64,000 nucleotides of DNA from Pictodentalium vernedei (lineage: Eukaryota; Mollusca; Scaphopoda; Dentaliida; Dentaliidae), in the NCBI GenBank assembly GCA_031216915.1, contig CM062296.1, forward strand, positions 662,285,838 through 662,349,837, in the 5' to 3' direction. Both the position numbers and the translations under genes were made by a program. Positions 11,400 to 24,613 of the stretch are shown piece after piece. The notes below the pieces were generated by a model that was not told the DNA's origin, did not search any database, and saw only the letters and a program-made list of their open reading frames with translations. Numbering within the stretch: the stretch's first letter is position 1; each line of letters opens with the position of its first letter.

Positions 11400-12960
11400 G
11401 ACGCTTTACGTCCTTTCTGATAAACTGAGATCTTGTTTATAAATACATAAAGCTCTAACCGGACAGAGTAAAAGGCCTATGCCCGTCTGAAGATGGAAGG
11501 GCCTTAATAACAATAGGTTCCGGATATTTATTAGGAGCCTGATTCTTAGCCAAAAATCCAACATTAGTAGTAAAGGTAATAGTGTTCCCGATACTACAAA
11601 AGTGAGAATCGTCCACCGATAGTGCATGAAGCTCGCTGACTCTTCAGCAGAAGAGAAAGCTAAGAGAAATGCTGTCATATAAGACCAGAATTTGAAATCT
11701 ACTGTCTCAAGAGGCTCAAATGGTTTTCCTTTAGTTTAAGAAGAACCCAAGCTAAATTCCATTTAGGAATTAATCTAAGGGTTCTAGGTCTATTTATTGA
11801 AAAGTTTCTAACTAATTTAGATAAAGAGACATTAGATCCAATTGTAAACTATCATGGTGTGCATAGGTATCAGGTAACATAGACCTATAACCTTTAATAG
11901 TAACAGGCTGCAGTTGATCTCGTCAAACAAGTATACTAGAAAGTTTGCAATGTCTGGTATGGAGGGATCAAAAATATCAACATAATGATCCCTACACCAA
12001 TGACGAAAGACCTTCCACTTTAGCCGCATAGTATAGCGAAGAGGAGGTCCTCCTACAGTTAGAAATCGCGTCCACTGCAGGTCCTGTACAATGCTTGCCA
12101 TGCAAGAAGGACCGCACAACGGAATACGTGAAGGTTGCAACCTTGCGGGTTGTGATGAAGTTGACACGATTTCCCCAGCGAAAGAAGATCCTCTCGTGGA
12201 GGAAGTTTTCGCGGTAAGTCCCACAACAGACACCTGAGTAAATTTATCCACGGTCTCTGTGGAGACAGAGATGCTACCAACAGAATTGTATTGAGATTGA
12301 TATTTCTTTAGCAATATTTGCTGAATCAACGGCGCTGGAGGATACGCATATCCAATCATTCCGTCCCACGAGATCGATAGAGCATTTACTGGATATGCTC
12401 GGGGATCCGGACATGGTGACACATACGTCTGCAATTGATTGTTGAGTTGTGTCGCCAATAAGTCTATCATTGGCCGCTCCCATTGGTAGCAAATCTGATT
12501 GAATACCTGTTTGTTGAGAGTCCATTCTGATGGCAACAAGCAACCCTTCGTGAAAGGGAGTCTGCTAATACATTCAGACGACCCGAAATATGACGGACCG
12601 AAGCAGAACTTGGTGTTCTAGAAGAAACAGAAGGATTCTTTCCGTTAAATTGAATAACGGAACGGAATGAGTGCCTCCCTGGTTCCGGATATACGCAACT
12701 ACTGTCGTATTGATGGACAGGATTTGGACATGCGCTTTTTGAATAATGTTCATCCAATGACGTAGTGCAAGCCAAATTGACATCATTTCTTGGATGTTTT
12801 CGTGCTTGCCTAGAAACTGCAGAACCCAAAGACCCTGGCACTTCGAATCCGTTGGGATCAATGTTGTACCCCAACCTGTTTGGCTGGCATCCATCATAAT
12901 CGTAAAACTCAGATCTGGCAACTGCAGTGGAACTCCCTGAGTCAACCACTGAATGTTTGC
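11400..12960 (-). other. DIRS A RNase H and tyrosine-recombinase-like region (fossil part)
   Basis: RNase H signatures visible on the minus strand include MDASQTGWG, LWVLQFLGKHENIQEM, NTTVVAYIRNQGGT and NVLADSLSRR. These are followed by EWTLNKQVFNQI...IDLLATQLNNQL and YAYPPAPLIQQIL, a linker typical of DIRS-like pol. The downstream FRHWCRDHYVDI and SFMHYRWTILTF blocks resemble the start and middle of the DIRS tyrosine recombinase. The region belongs to a broken element, and I make no claim of activity. Confidence 0.8.
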
Positions 12961-13159
12961 CCAAGTCTGAATCTCTTGTTACACTTGATTGACAAGAGAA
13001 CGTCTATATCGAGCAATTCATAGATTGCTAAAAGCTTGCCGCCGAAGAGAAGCTTCTCCGAGACCGAAGCGACTCTGAGAGAGTTCTTCACCTTGCTATC
13101 CACGTGCATGGATGTAGCTAGGGCTGCGTCACGTCTAACCAACTCCAGGTTTGTCACTG

Positions 13160-15760
13160 AAGGGCAGAGTTATACGTGGAAAAGCTACTGCCCTTGAAAG
13201 AAAACTCATTGAGGATCATATCCTGGAATTCTTTCCCCTGAAGACGTAATGATAACGCCTTAGTAAGGTGGTCTGCGTATGATAAAGCGTCTAAGTTAAG
13301 TCTGTTAGACATTATTGTCGTTTCCAACATCGTGGTTGGAACTGACATAGACGGCGATATAGACTATTCCCAGTCTTCAGCCTCGTCGTCTAGATGCAGA
13401 GGAACTCTCGGTATGCCCAGTCCTGCCATTTCAAATTAATTCCTTGAATTGATGAAAGGCAGATTTAGAGCATTTGGGGACAAGAAACTAAACTTGCCTG
13501 TTTTGGTAGCAAGCTTATATATAGCGTCGATCAATAATTCGAATGTTCTTGTGATATTATTGGACTGCGTCGGCAATTCAGGGACGACGTCCGTGAACCA
13601 ATCAAAAACTCTGCGTCCAATGACGCTATTAGTCTCTTATCCAGCATCGCAGCATTCTAGTCCGACGGAACAACCTCTGGAAGATAATGCCGGAAGAAAT
13701 CTATGGCAGCTTCTGTTGTTCCGAAAGGGAAAGCTCGAAATCCTCCGAATCCCTTTCGCCATCCTGTCGGATCCTATGAAGTGCTCGGTCGTCCGTACCT
13801 GATGCTTCAGCGGAGCGAACCGACCCAGCGTCGTCGGATTATTCCTGATCCGACAGAGATTCTGTCGTTTGCTGGGATGCTGCGATAAGTTGTGCTATTT
13901 TGGATAGCACGTCTGTCACTGAGGCCTGTGGAGAAGCAGTCTTACGTTGCTTTGCCGCTGGAAGCTCCGTGTACGTTGCCCCGTGCATACTTCTATTATG
14001 CGAGCATCCGGAGTCTACAGGCCTCGTGTCCCTTGGCTACCGGATGGCGTGACCTGTTCGCCGTGGAATCCCTGAATGACGAAGCTGGCAGGATATTCTA
14101 GGTCACGTAGCCAAGGTGCGGTCGTGTGCGCTGCCGTGAGGATGAGGAAGCCTTATCGACAGTCTCTCGGACTGTCTATATAACGGAGCGTCCCGAGCGG
14201 CGGACATATGCTCCGAATGCGAAACGTTTGTACCACAACATCTGGTCCCAGATGATGTTGTACGAGAGAGGGACCTCTCTCGCTCGCAGCCCGGACGGAC
14301 CTGGACGAGCTAGGAACCGGACTAACAGGCTTCCTCCGATCTCTCCTCTGATCCGTCGTCACTGGGTGTGTACTATTGTCTTATTATAGTGCTCGCATCA
14401 CCCAAAACTCCTTCCTGGACCGCAACGGACGAACCCGGCTGCCGAACCATTCGCTGAATGGACGCTACACCGGGTGAGCTAGCGGATGTCAACACCGTCG
14501 ATCCTACTAGGGACCTCTTAGGCGATTGACGTATTTCCCGAGCACTTATTGCCGCTAGCTCTTCACTTAACTATGACGACAGAGGCACACTCTTGAAAGA
14601 CATCACGGTAACTTTTGCGAACAAGAAACCAGACTTGCTTGTTAATAGCAAGTATATATCAACAGCGTCGTTCAATAATTCGAAAGTTCCTGTGACATTA
14701 TTGGACTGTGTCGGAAACTGAGGGACGATGTCCCTGAACCGATCAAAAAATTCTTGTGTCCACCGACGCTATCAGTCTCTTATCCGGCATCGCAGCATTC
14801 TGGTTCGACGAAACAACCTCTAGAAGATAAAGCCGGATGACATGTACAGCAGCTTATGTTGTTCCGAAAGGGAAAGTTCGAAATCCTCCGAATCCCTTTC
14901 GCCATCCTGTCGGACCCTATGAAGTTTTCAGACGTCCGTACCTGATGCTTCGGCGGAGCATACCGACACAGCGTCGTCGGATATTACATGATGCGACAGA
15001 GATTCTGTCGTTGCTGGGATGCTGCGATAAGTTGTGCTATTTGGGATAGCACGTCCGTCACTGAGGCCTGTGGAGTAGCGGTCTTACGATGCTTGCCGCT
15101 GGAAGCTCAGTGTACGTTGACTCCTGCATACTTTTCTTATGCGAATGTCCAGAGTCTACAGGCCTCGTGTCCCTGGCTACCGGATGGCGTGACCTGGTCG
15201 CCGTGGATTCTCTGATTGGCGAAGTTGGCTGGATATCCGAGGTCACGTAGCCAAGGTGCGGTCGTGTGTGCTGCCATGAGGATGAGGAAGCCTTATTGAC
15301 AGTCTCTCTGCGGACTGTCTATATAACGGAGCGTCCCGAGCGGCAGACGTATGCTCCGAATGCGAAACATTTTGTACCACAACATCTGGGGCCAGATGTT
15401 GTTGTACGAGAGAGGGGCCTCTCTCGCTCGCAGCCCGGATGGACCTGGACGAGCTAGGAACCGGACTAATAGGCTTCCTCCGATCTCTCCTCTGATCCGC
15501 CGTCACTGGGTGTGCACTTGGTTGATTTATAGTGCTCGCATCACCCAAAACTCCTTTCTGGACCGCAACGGTCGAACCCGGCTGCCGAACCATTCAATGA
15601 ATGGACGCTACACCGGGCGAGCTAGCGGACGTCAAAGGCCGTCGATCCTACTAGGGACCTCTTAGGCAATTGACGTATTTTCATGAGCACTTTGCCGCTA
15701 GCTCTTCATTAATTGTGACGACAGAGGCACACTTTTGGAAGACATCACGGATACATCACC
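13160..15760 (-). other. DIRS A gag-like region with two direct repeats of about 1.14 kb
   Basis: The region is Ser/Arg/Pro-rich on the minus strand and shows LELVRRDAALATS close to the RNase H side. Two direct repeats of about 1.14 kb (13478-14616 and 14617-15756) each begin GACAAGAAAC(T/C)A and end GACGACAGAGGCACACT...GACATCACGG. The same duplication exists in copies B and C, so it is ancestral to the family. I infer that it is the gag-like or 5' non-coding part from its position; no gag domain can be proven by eye. Confidence 0.6.
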
Positions 15761-16883
15761 CTGTTCTTGTTCGTCTGAAATAGAGATTGATAAACTAGAG
15801 TGACCCTGCGGAGAAAGGACCGGCATGGCCATTTCCCCGCTAACATACCGTGACACACGCTTCCCATGTTGTCATCGAAATTAACACATACTGAACAGGA
15901 GTTAGTGCGAGTACACTGACTACATTTATACAATGATTATGAAAGTCAGAGGAAGATTTCCTCTTATTACAATTGAACAATAAATATCCTTTCATTGTGA
16001 AAAGAATACAAAAAGTCCTAGTACTCGCACCAACCCCTGAAAACAAAAATACATAATAACATGATCCATTAATATAGAAAAAATAATTGAAATCAAAACA
16101 ATTTTTTGAAAAAATATTTTTTCAGACAAGCCCAAGTTTCTGAAAAGTAACGTTGAGCCCCAATGGATCCCAAGCCTAAGTGTGGACAAAAATTTTAAAA
16201 ATATTTAAAAAAATTAATGCAACACTTACGAATAATAATAATGTATCTAGTTATGATTAAACTAACACAAGGACAAGAAATCCCCCTCCACAGAGGCTGT
16301 TGTCAATGTAAACAAGAAGTGTAAAAACACCAGAAACATGACTCCAGGCACTGATAACCCTGGCCCGAAATCAGTTACCAATAATACACTATCTGATGCA
16401 AAACAGAGACTTCCAGGGAAGAAACTGCAGAACATCAGATGGTAGATGCAGAACACTACGTCTAAACACCCATGGGTGAGGACGTAAACATGGGGAAAAG
16501 AACAGAATTCATTCTGTTATCCAGCTAAAACTCCCAAGAAATTTTAGTAATAATATTACAGAAAATATGCCAAAAGCATGGGAGAATAGCAAGGGGGACT
16601 TAAAGGAAAGGGAGAGAGGAAAACACTGAACAAGCAGTGTAACTTTAAAGCAAGAATGATCACAACAGGCCCATGCTTCGAAAATAGGTAACTTAACATA
16701 ATTTCATTAAAAAATTTTAAGTTACAGCCCTGATTATTTTCTGTCACTCATTTTTCCTCTCCTCCTTCTATTTCCTCCTTAGATCCACCATTTCTGTAAT
16801 ATTTATGTGTCTGGCATCATTTAAACTGAGATTTACAAGCACAAAGATCAGTCAGATGTGAACTGATGAAGGGCCAAACAAAG

Positions 16884-17083
16884 AATGATAAATGGCGCCA
16901 ATTTCGGGACGTCCTTGACACTGCGCATGCGCAGTAGAGGCGAAGTATGGAGGGCCATTCAGGACATGATTTCTTTGGTTTTAGATGCAAATTTTGGGGA
17001 TTGGGGGGCAAAATTTGTGTTTGGCCCTAGATTTTTAAGAGTTAGCACCAGCTATGTCTGGGTCATTGGTACAGTATAAAAAT
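16884..17083. repeat. DIRS A right inverted terminal repeat
   Basis: Inverse match to 10142-10328, from TAAATGGCGCCAATTTCG to CAGCTATGTCTGGGTCATTGG, ending ACAGTATAAAAAT. This is the 5' end of the element on the minus strand, so the promoter is expected here. It contains a perfect NRF-1-like palindrome. Confidence 0.85.
16921..16934. promoter_or_regulatory. NRF-1-like palindrome in DIRS A 5' terminal repeat
   Basis: CTGCGCATGCGCAG is a perfect palindrome and fits the NRF-1 consensus YGCGCAYGCGCR. The other end of the element has a one-base variant at 10278-10291. Function is inferred from the motif only. Confidence 0.5.
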
Positions 17084-17460
17084 ATAGAAATTTTGGGAGG
17101 GTCAAATTTCTTGCCCCTCCCATAACGACAGCAAATATAGCCCCACAAACTTCTCTTGAACAAATCTGAGTCTACACCTCAAAACTGCACACCAAATATC
17201 AAGTCTCTGCTACTGCTGGTTCATGAGAAGAAGATTTTTTAAGATTTCAGCACACTTTTTGGGTGTGGCCCTACCCACGGGCGAGGCAACTTGATTTGAA
17301 CACAATCAAATTGCGATGTCATAACAAACTATTATCTCAAATATCAATTAAATTGGTTCAGCGGTTTGGGAGGAGAAGACGCAAACACCATGTTTACGGA
17401 CGACGACGGATGGTGAGTGATCGCTATAGCTCTCCTGACTGAAAGTCAGGTGAGCTAAAA

Positions 17461-17641
17461 ATTATTCGACTCTGATTAAAGAGGCACTCTCCAATAAATT
17501 TCAACAACAATATATCAACGAAACATAATGTGCTTTGAACTGAATATCACATACATTCTAGGATTTTCCAAGGATATGAAGTCTTTGTCAGAAGTTATCT
17601 TAAATGGAATGTGTAATATGGAAAAGTTTTCCATTAATCAT
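17461..17641. other. Unassigned spacer between HEF copy 2 and the split MITE
   Basis: About 180 bp, AT-rich. A minus-strand frame with an AG border was checked as a possible PSMG1 terminal exon and did not match the family. Confidence 0.4.
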
Positions 17642-17706
17642 TAACCCTTTACTCAACAAATCGTCCACATCTGCCCCTGTAATATGCAAATTCAGCAGCT
17701 GAAAAA

Positions 17707-20700
17707 GTTAAAAAATTTATAGTAATTTATATATTTTTTATACTTACCAATGACCCAGACATAGCTGGTGCTAACTCTTAAAATATAGGGCCAAACACAA
17801 ATTTTGCCCCCCAATCCCCAAAATTTGCATCTAAAACTAAAGAAAACATGTCCTGAAAGGCCCTCCACACTTCGCCCCTACTGCGCATGCGCAGTGTCAA
17901 GGACGTTCCGAAATTGGCGCCATTAATCATTCTAATAACCAGTGCCTGGTGAGCGCTATGTACTCAGCGGGGAGGCAAGAGTTCCCAACTCCTGGGAGGG
18001 CCATCCCCGTCTGGGTCATTGGTAAGTATAAAAAATATATAAATTACTATAAATTTTTTAACATTTTTATACTGTACCAATGACCCAGACATAGCTGAAT
18101 AGTAAAAAGGCTGGAGGGCCAAGGACATAGAGCAAAATGGAATACGCTCAATAAAATAAAATAGAGTCATCCCCTGTAGGGAAAAAGAAGTAATAGGCCT
18201 TACATGTATCTTTCTTATTTATGATAAATTAGAAAGATACAACCCCTTCCAAAATTGAGCTTCATACATCCATGTACTCTATTAATATCCAATATAATCC
18301 TTATACTAATAATTTTTAAAGTAAGCCAATAAATAAAGTAAGTCTAGAGAACAGAGACTCTTATACTCCTAAAAGTGTCTGAGGATTGCATAATCATGTC
18401 CGTTGACATATGCAATATTCAAAAGCTATACTTTAAAAACTAAGACTTGAATGAATTTTAAAAACCTAAACTTCTCACTAAACAACCATCCCAATAACAG
18501 CTCAGAATTACTAACTCCGGAGGAGGTATCCCCTTGTTTTCATAGTAAAACAGGTGACCCAAGGGAACACCCTCCCCCCCCCCCCCCTTTTTCTTGCCCT
18601 GGGTCAAATAGCCCAGAGCGAAGAGGGCAGCCGAACGGAGACACTGCCGAAACAGACAGCCTACCTAGCTATAGTAGCAACTGTTAAGTAATGACATTCT
18701 GAGCAGTAGATAATAGACCTAACAAAAGAGGCCTCCAGAAATGGACTTGATATTTCTGAGATAAAATTCATGAATGTGGATGGCTGAGCGCAATGAGCGG
18801 CCTTCAAAAATCTATAATAGCGACACTATTAATGTAAGCCCAAGAAGTAGAAGAACTCTTACTTCATGAGCCGAAATCTTAAGCACAACTGCTAAGCCAA
18901 TGATATACCATAAGCAGTACCGATAGTTAATAGAATCCATTAACAATAAAATGGAGCGTAACGTCCTTCTACAAGACATCAAAGACAGAAGAAGCTTACG
19001 CCCATAGTAATAAACAGATATCTGTTTATAAATACATAAACTGAACCCGGAAAGAGTAAAGGCCTATGCCCATACGAAGACGGAAGGACCTTAAAATAAT
19101 AGGTTCCGGATAATAGGAGCCTAACTCTTATGCAACAATCCAACCTAAATAGTAACGGAAGTATTGATTCCGAAACTATGAAAGTGAAAATCATGCATCG
19201 ATAGTGCATGAAACTCACTGACTCTACAGTAAAAGAGAAACCAACAGAATTACTGTGTAAAAGGTCCGAATTTGAAAACTACTGTTTCCAGAGGCTCAAA
19301 TTATTACTTAGCTAAATAAGAACCGAAGTTAAAATCCGTATAGGAATTTAATCTAAAGATTCTAAGTCTATTTATCAAAAAGTTACTAACTGACTTAGAT
19401 AAAGAGACAAAAGACTCAATTGTAAACTATCGTAGAGTGCATAGGTATGAGGTAACATAAACCTATAACCTAAATAATAACAGGCTGCAGTAGATCATGT
19501 GAAACAAGTATACTAAAAAATAGCAATGAGTAGTATGGAGGGATCAACAATATGAACATAATGATCCCTACACCACGACGGAAGAGCCTCCACTTTAGCC
19601 GCATAGAATAGCGAAGAAGAGGATCTCCTATAGTAAGAAATCGCGTCCAAAGCTCGTCCAGTACAGTGCTTACAATGCAATACGGACCACACAACGGAAT
19701 ACATGAAGGTTGCGACCTTGCTGGTTGTGATAAAGATGACACGATTTACCCAGTGAAAAAGATCCTCACATAGAGGAAGATTTCACGTTAAGACCCACAG
19801 TAGACAAGAGAGTAAATTACTCATGATCTCTGTGAAGATAGAGATGCTATCAACAGAAAAGTATTGTGGTTGTTTATCTTAGCAATACCTGCTAAAACAA
19901 CAGCGCCGGAGGATACGCGTATCCCATCATTCCGTCCTATAGATCAATAGAGCGTTAACAATATTAGCTCAGAGATCTGGACAAGCCAACACATACGTCT
20001 GCAATTGATTAGCAAGCTGTGTCATAAATAAATCATCATTGGGCACTCCCATAGATAGCAAATCTGATTGAATACTTGTTTGTTGAGAGTCCATTCTGAC
20101 AGCAACAAGCGACCCGTAAGAGAACGGGAGTCCGATAAAACAATCAGACGACCCGGAATATGACGGACCAAAACTGAACTTGGTGTACTATAACCAACAG
20201 ACGGATTCTTTCCATTAAATTGAATAACGGAAACTAAAGAGTGCCTCCCTGGTTCCGGAGATACGCCACTACTGTCGAATTAAAGGACAGGAATTTGGGC
20301 ATGCGTTTCTGAATAATGTTCATGCAATGACATAAAGCAAGCCTAAAAAACATTATTCCGCGGAAGAAAACTGATTGCTAAAAGACTGCGGAACCCAAAG
20401 ACCCTGGCACTTCGAATCCGTAGGGATCAGTATTATATCCCAATCTGTTTGACTGGCAACCGTCATAACAGCCACACTCGGGTCCGGCAACTGCGGCGGC
20501 ACTCTCTGAGTCAACCACCGAATGTTTGCCCCAGTCTGAATCTCTTGTAACACGAGATAGACAAGAGAACGTGTAAATCGAGCAATTCATGGATTGCCGA
20601 AAAGTTGCCGTCGAAGAGAAGCTCCTCCGAGAACGAAGCGACTCTGAGAGAGTTCTTAACCTTACTATCCACGCGTGTGGATGTAGCTAGGGCTGCGTCA

Positions 20701-23700
20701 CGTCTAACTAACTCCAATCAGCCACTGAAGGGCGGAGTTATACGTGAACAAACTACTGCCCTCAAAAGAAATTACATTGAGAATAATATCCCGTAAATCT
20801 TTTCTTGAAGACGTAATGATAACGCCTCAGTAAGGCGGATTACGTATAATAAAGCGTCTAAGTTAAGTCTACTATACATAATGTCATTCCCAAAATTGAA
20901 ATTGGAAAAGACATAAACGGCGAAAAAGAATATATGCAGTCTTTAATCACACCGTCTAGACGCATATGAACTCTCGGTATGCCCTGCTCTGCCAAAATAA
21001 ACTATTTGTATAAATGATAAAATGGCAGAAATGAGCAACGCGGACAAGAAACTAAACTATCATGCTTAGTAGCAGGCTTGTATATATATAGCGTCGAAAA
21101 ATAAAACACATGTTGTAATGACAATATTGGACTGCGTCGGTAAGTCAGGGACAATGTCCCTGAACCGATCGAAAAATCCGAGTCCAATGACGCTATAAGT
21201 CTCTTATCCAAGATCGCAGCAATGAAGTCCGAAATAATAATCACTGGAAGATAATGCCAGAAGATATGAAAGGCATCTTCCGATACTACTAAAGGGAAAA
21301 CTCGAAATCTTTCGAATCCCTTTCGCCATCCTGTCGGACCCTATAAAGCGTTCGGTCGTCCGTACCTGATGCAACCGCGGACCGCACCGACCCAGCGCCG
21401 TCGGATAATTCCTGATTCGACCGAGAAACTATCAATTGCTGGGATGCTGCGAAACAACTGTGCTAACTCGGATAGCACGTCTGTCACTGAGGCCTGAGGA
21501 GAAGCGGTCTTACGATGCATTGCCGCTGGAAGCTCCGTGATCGTTACCCCGTGCATACTACCAATATGCGAGCGAACGGAGTGTATAGGCCTCGTGTCCC
21601 TTGGCTACCGGATGGCGCGACCTATTCGCCGTGGAATCACTGAATGCCGAAACTGATCGGATACTCGAGGTCACGTAGCCAATGTGCGGTCGTGTGCCCT
21701 GCTGTGAGGATGAGGAAGCATTAAAGACAGTCTCTCGGACTGTCAATATAACGGAGCGTCCCGACCAACGGACATATGCTCCGAATGTAAAATATCTGAA
21801 CCACAACATGCGGTCCCCTATGTTGTTGGGTGAGAGAGGGACCTCTCTCGCTCACAGCCCGGACGGACCTGGACAAGCCAGGAACCGGACTAACAGGCTT
21901 CCTCCGATCTGTCCTCAATCTGCCGTCACTGGGTGAGTACTAAAGTAATTAAAGTGCTCGCATCACCCAAATCTCCTTCCTAGACCGCAACGGACAAACC
22001 CGGCAGCCGAACCATTCGATGAATGTACGCAACACCGGGTGAGCTAGCGAATGTCACTCCGTAGGCGATAGACATATTCCATGAGCACTTATTGCCGCTA
22101 ACTCTTCATTAACTATGACGACAGAGGCACACTTTTGAAAGACATCTCCATAACTCTTCGAACAAGAAACCAGAAATGCTTGGTTAGCAAGCATAAAATA
22201 ATAATATATATAGCGTCGTTCAATAATTCGAAAGTTTGTGTGACATTATTGGACTATGTCGGAACTGAGGGACGATGTCCCTGAACCGAACCAAAAATTT
22301 CTAAGTCCACCGACGCTATCAGTTTCTTATCCGGCATCGCGGCATTCTGGTCCGACGAAAGAAGCTGTAGAAGACCAAGTCAGATGACATACACAACAGC
22401 ATATGTTGTTCCGAAAGGGAAAGCTCGAAATCCTCCGAATCCCTTTCGGTATCCCGTCGGACCGGATGAAACTTTCGGACGTCCGTACCCGCTTCCGCGG
22501 AGCGTCCCGACCCAGCATCGTCGGATAAAATATATGCGACAGATTCAGTTGATGCTGGGATGCTGCGATAAACTGTGCTATTAAGGAAAGCACGTCCGTT
22601 CCCGAGGCCTGTGCAGTAGCGGTCTTACGATGCATTGCCGCCAGAAGCTCCGTGTACGTTGACTCCCGCACACTTCCTATGCGAACGTCCGGAGTCTGCA
22701 GGCCTCGTGTCCCTGGCTACCGGATGGTGTGACCTGGTCGCCGAAGAATCCTTGATCGGCGAAGCTGGTAATATATCGGCGGTCACGCAGCCAAGGTGCG
22801 GTCGTGTGCGCTGACGAGAAGAGGAAGCCTTAGCAGTCTCAGCGAACTGCCTATACAACGGAGCGTCCCGAGCGACGGACGTATGCTCCGCTTGCGACAT
22901 ATTTTGTACCACAACATCTGGGGCCAGATGTTGTTGAACGAGAGAGGGGCCTCTCTCGCTTGCCGTCCGGATGGACCGGAACGAGCTATGAACCGGACTA
23001 AAAGGCTTCCTGCGTTCTCCCTCCGATCCGCCGTCACTGGGTGTGCATTAGGTTAATTTATAGTGCTCGCATCACCCCAAAATTCCTTCTAGACTGCAAC
23101 GGACGAACCCAGCTGCCGAACCATTCGGTGAATGGACGCTACACCGGGCGAGCTAGCGGACGTCAAAGGCCGTCGAACCTACTAGGGTCCTCTTAGGCAA
23201 TTGGCGTATTTACAAGAGCACTTTTCCGCTAGCCCTTCATTAATTGTGACGACGGAGGCACACTGTTGGAAGACATCACAGATACATCACCCTAATCTTG
23301 ATCGTCTGAAATAGAAATTGATAAAGTAGAGTGACCCTGCGGGGAAAGGACCGGAGTGTCCAAATCCCCAACAACATACCGTGACATACGCTTCCCATAT
23401 TGTCATCGAAATCATACGATACAGAACAGGAGTTAATGCGAGTACACTGACCACATATAGAATGATAATAAAGTCAGAGGAAGACTTCCTCTTAAAACAA
23501 TTGATCAATATCCTTTCAATGTGAAAAGAAAACAAGTCCTGGTACTCGCACTAACCCCTGGCAATCAAAATACATAATAATAATATGATCCATTAATATA
23601 GAAAAAATAATTGAAATCAAAATATTTTGAAAAAATATTTTTTCAGAACAGCCCAAGTTTCCGAAAAGTAACGTTGAGCCCCAATGGATCCCAAGCCTAA

Positions 23701-24613
23701 GTGTGGACAAAAATTTTTAAAATATTTTAAACAATTTATTCAACACTTACGAACAATAATAATGTATCTAGTTATGATTAAAATAACATCAAGATATTAT
23801 TTTTTAGAAATCCCCCCCTCACACAGAGGGCTGTTGTAAATGTACACAATGAGTGTAAAAACACTAAAATAAGACTCCAGGCACCCAGGCCCGAAATCAG
23901 TTACCAAAAATACACTATCTGATGCAAAACAGAGACTTCCAGGGAAGAAACTGCAGAACATCAGATGGTAGATGCAGAACACAACGCCTAACCACCCGTA
24001 GGTGAAGACGTAAACATGGGGAAAGAACAGAATTCATTCTGTTATTCAGCTAAAACTCCCAAGAAATTTTAGTAATAATAATTACAAAAACTATGCCAAA
24101 AGCATGGGAGAATAGCAAGGGGGAACTTAAAGGACAGGGAGAGAGGAAAACACTTAAAAAAACAGTGTAACTAAATAATCAGAATGACAACAAAATGGCT
24201 GCTGCCTTGAAAATAGGTAACTTAACATAATTTCATTAAAAAATTTTAAGTTACAGCCCTGATAATATTCTGTCACACATTCTTTTCCTCTCCTCCTTCT
24301 CTATCCTCCTTAGAATCACCATTTCACTAATATTTATGTGTCTGGCATCATTTAATCTGAGATTTATAAGCACAAAGATCAGTCAGATGTTAACTGATGA
24401 AGGGCCAAACTTAGAATAATTAATGGCGCCAATTTCGGAACGTCCTTGACACTGTGCATGCGCAGTAGGGGCGAAGTGTGGAGGGCCTTTCAGGACATGT
24501 TTTCTTTAGTTTTAGATGCAAATTTTGGGGATTGGGGGGCAAAATTTGTGTTTGGCCCTATATTTTAAGAGTTAGCACCAGCTATGTCTGGGTCATTGGT
24601 ACAGTATAAAAAT
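17707..24613 (-). mobile_element. DIRS-family retroelement copy B, heavily broken
   Basis: 6.9 kb, minus-strand sense, with the same outer ends (GTTAAAAAATTTATAG and ACAGTATAAAAAT), inverted terminal repeats and internal complementary region (about 18010-18096) as copy A. Fossil parts in the same order are the two direct repeats of about 1.1 kb (21040-22157, 22158-23285), an RNase H remnant near 20350-20590, and recombinase-like remnants near 18980-19740. It is much more decayed than A, with many breaks, yet nearly identical to copy C. It is inserted in a piggyBac-like MITE. Confidence 0.88.
24452..24465. promoter_or_regulatory. NRF-1-like motif in DIRS B 5' terminal repeat
   Basis: CTGTGCATGCGCAG is a one-base variant of the palindrome in copies A and C. 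The opposite end of B, at 17881-17894, has the perfect form. Confidence 0.4.

Larger units (their letters stand above)
10103..17083 (-). mobile_element. DIRS-family retroelement copy A, broken
   Basis: A 6.98-kb element reads on the minus strand. It has inverted terminal repeats of about 190 bp and an internal complementary region at 10406-10494, the layout that defines DIRS elements. Recognisable parts, 5' to 3' on the minus strand, are a gag-like region (about 15760-13160), a DIRS-type RNase H region (about 12945-12270), and tyrosine-recombinase-like remnants (about 12060-11400). I recognised no reverse transcriptase in it. It carries several breaks and is a fossil, but it is the least decayed copy here. 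It lies inside HEF copy 2, and comparison with HEF copy 1 at 5029-5050 shows insertion without a target-site duplication. Confidence 0.88.
8756..17460. mobile_element. HEF element, copy 2, split by DIRS copy A
   Basis: The start is CAAGAGGCCCCAGGGGGCCT, an internal palindrome, then CGCTCACCTGAC at 8782-8793. The end is the hairpin AGCTCTCCTGAC / GTCAGGTGAGCT at 17428-17456 plus an A run. The two subterminal blocks CTCACCTGAC and GTCAGGTGAG are inverted repeats of each other. Without DIRS A (10103-17083) the element is about 1.7 kb. It contains a tandem array of the same unit as copy 1. It sits at the upstream edge of the L2 fragment. No transposase is encoded. Confidence 0.75.

Noticed and set aside
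14126-15665. Plus-strand Arg/Ser/Pro-rich frames in the DIRS copies
   Set aside because: They are shadows of the gag-like region of the broken DIRS elements, whose sense strand is minus.
17530-17625. Candidate PSMG1 exon on the minus strand reading ITSDKDFISLENPRMYV
   Set aside because: Weak acceptor and no similarity to the PSMG1 C terminus that I can recall.
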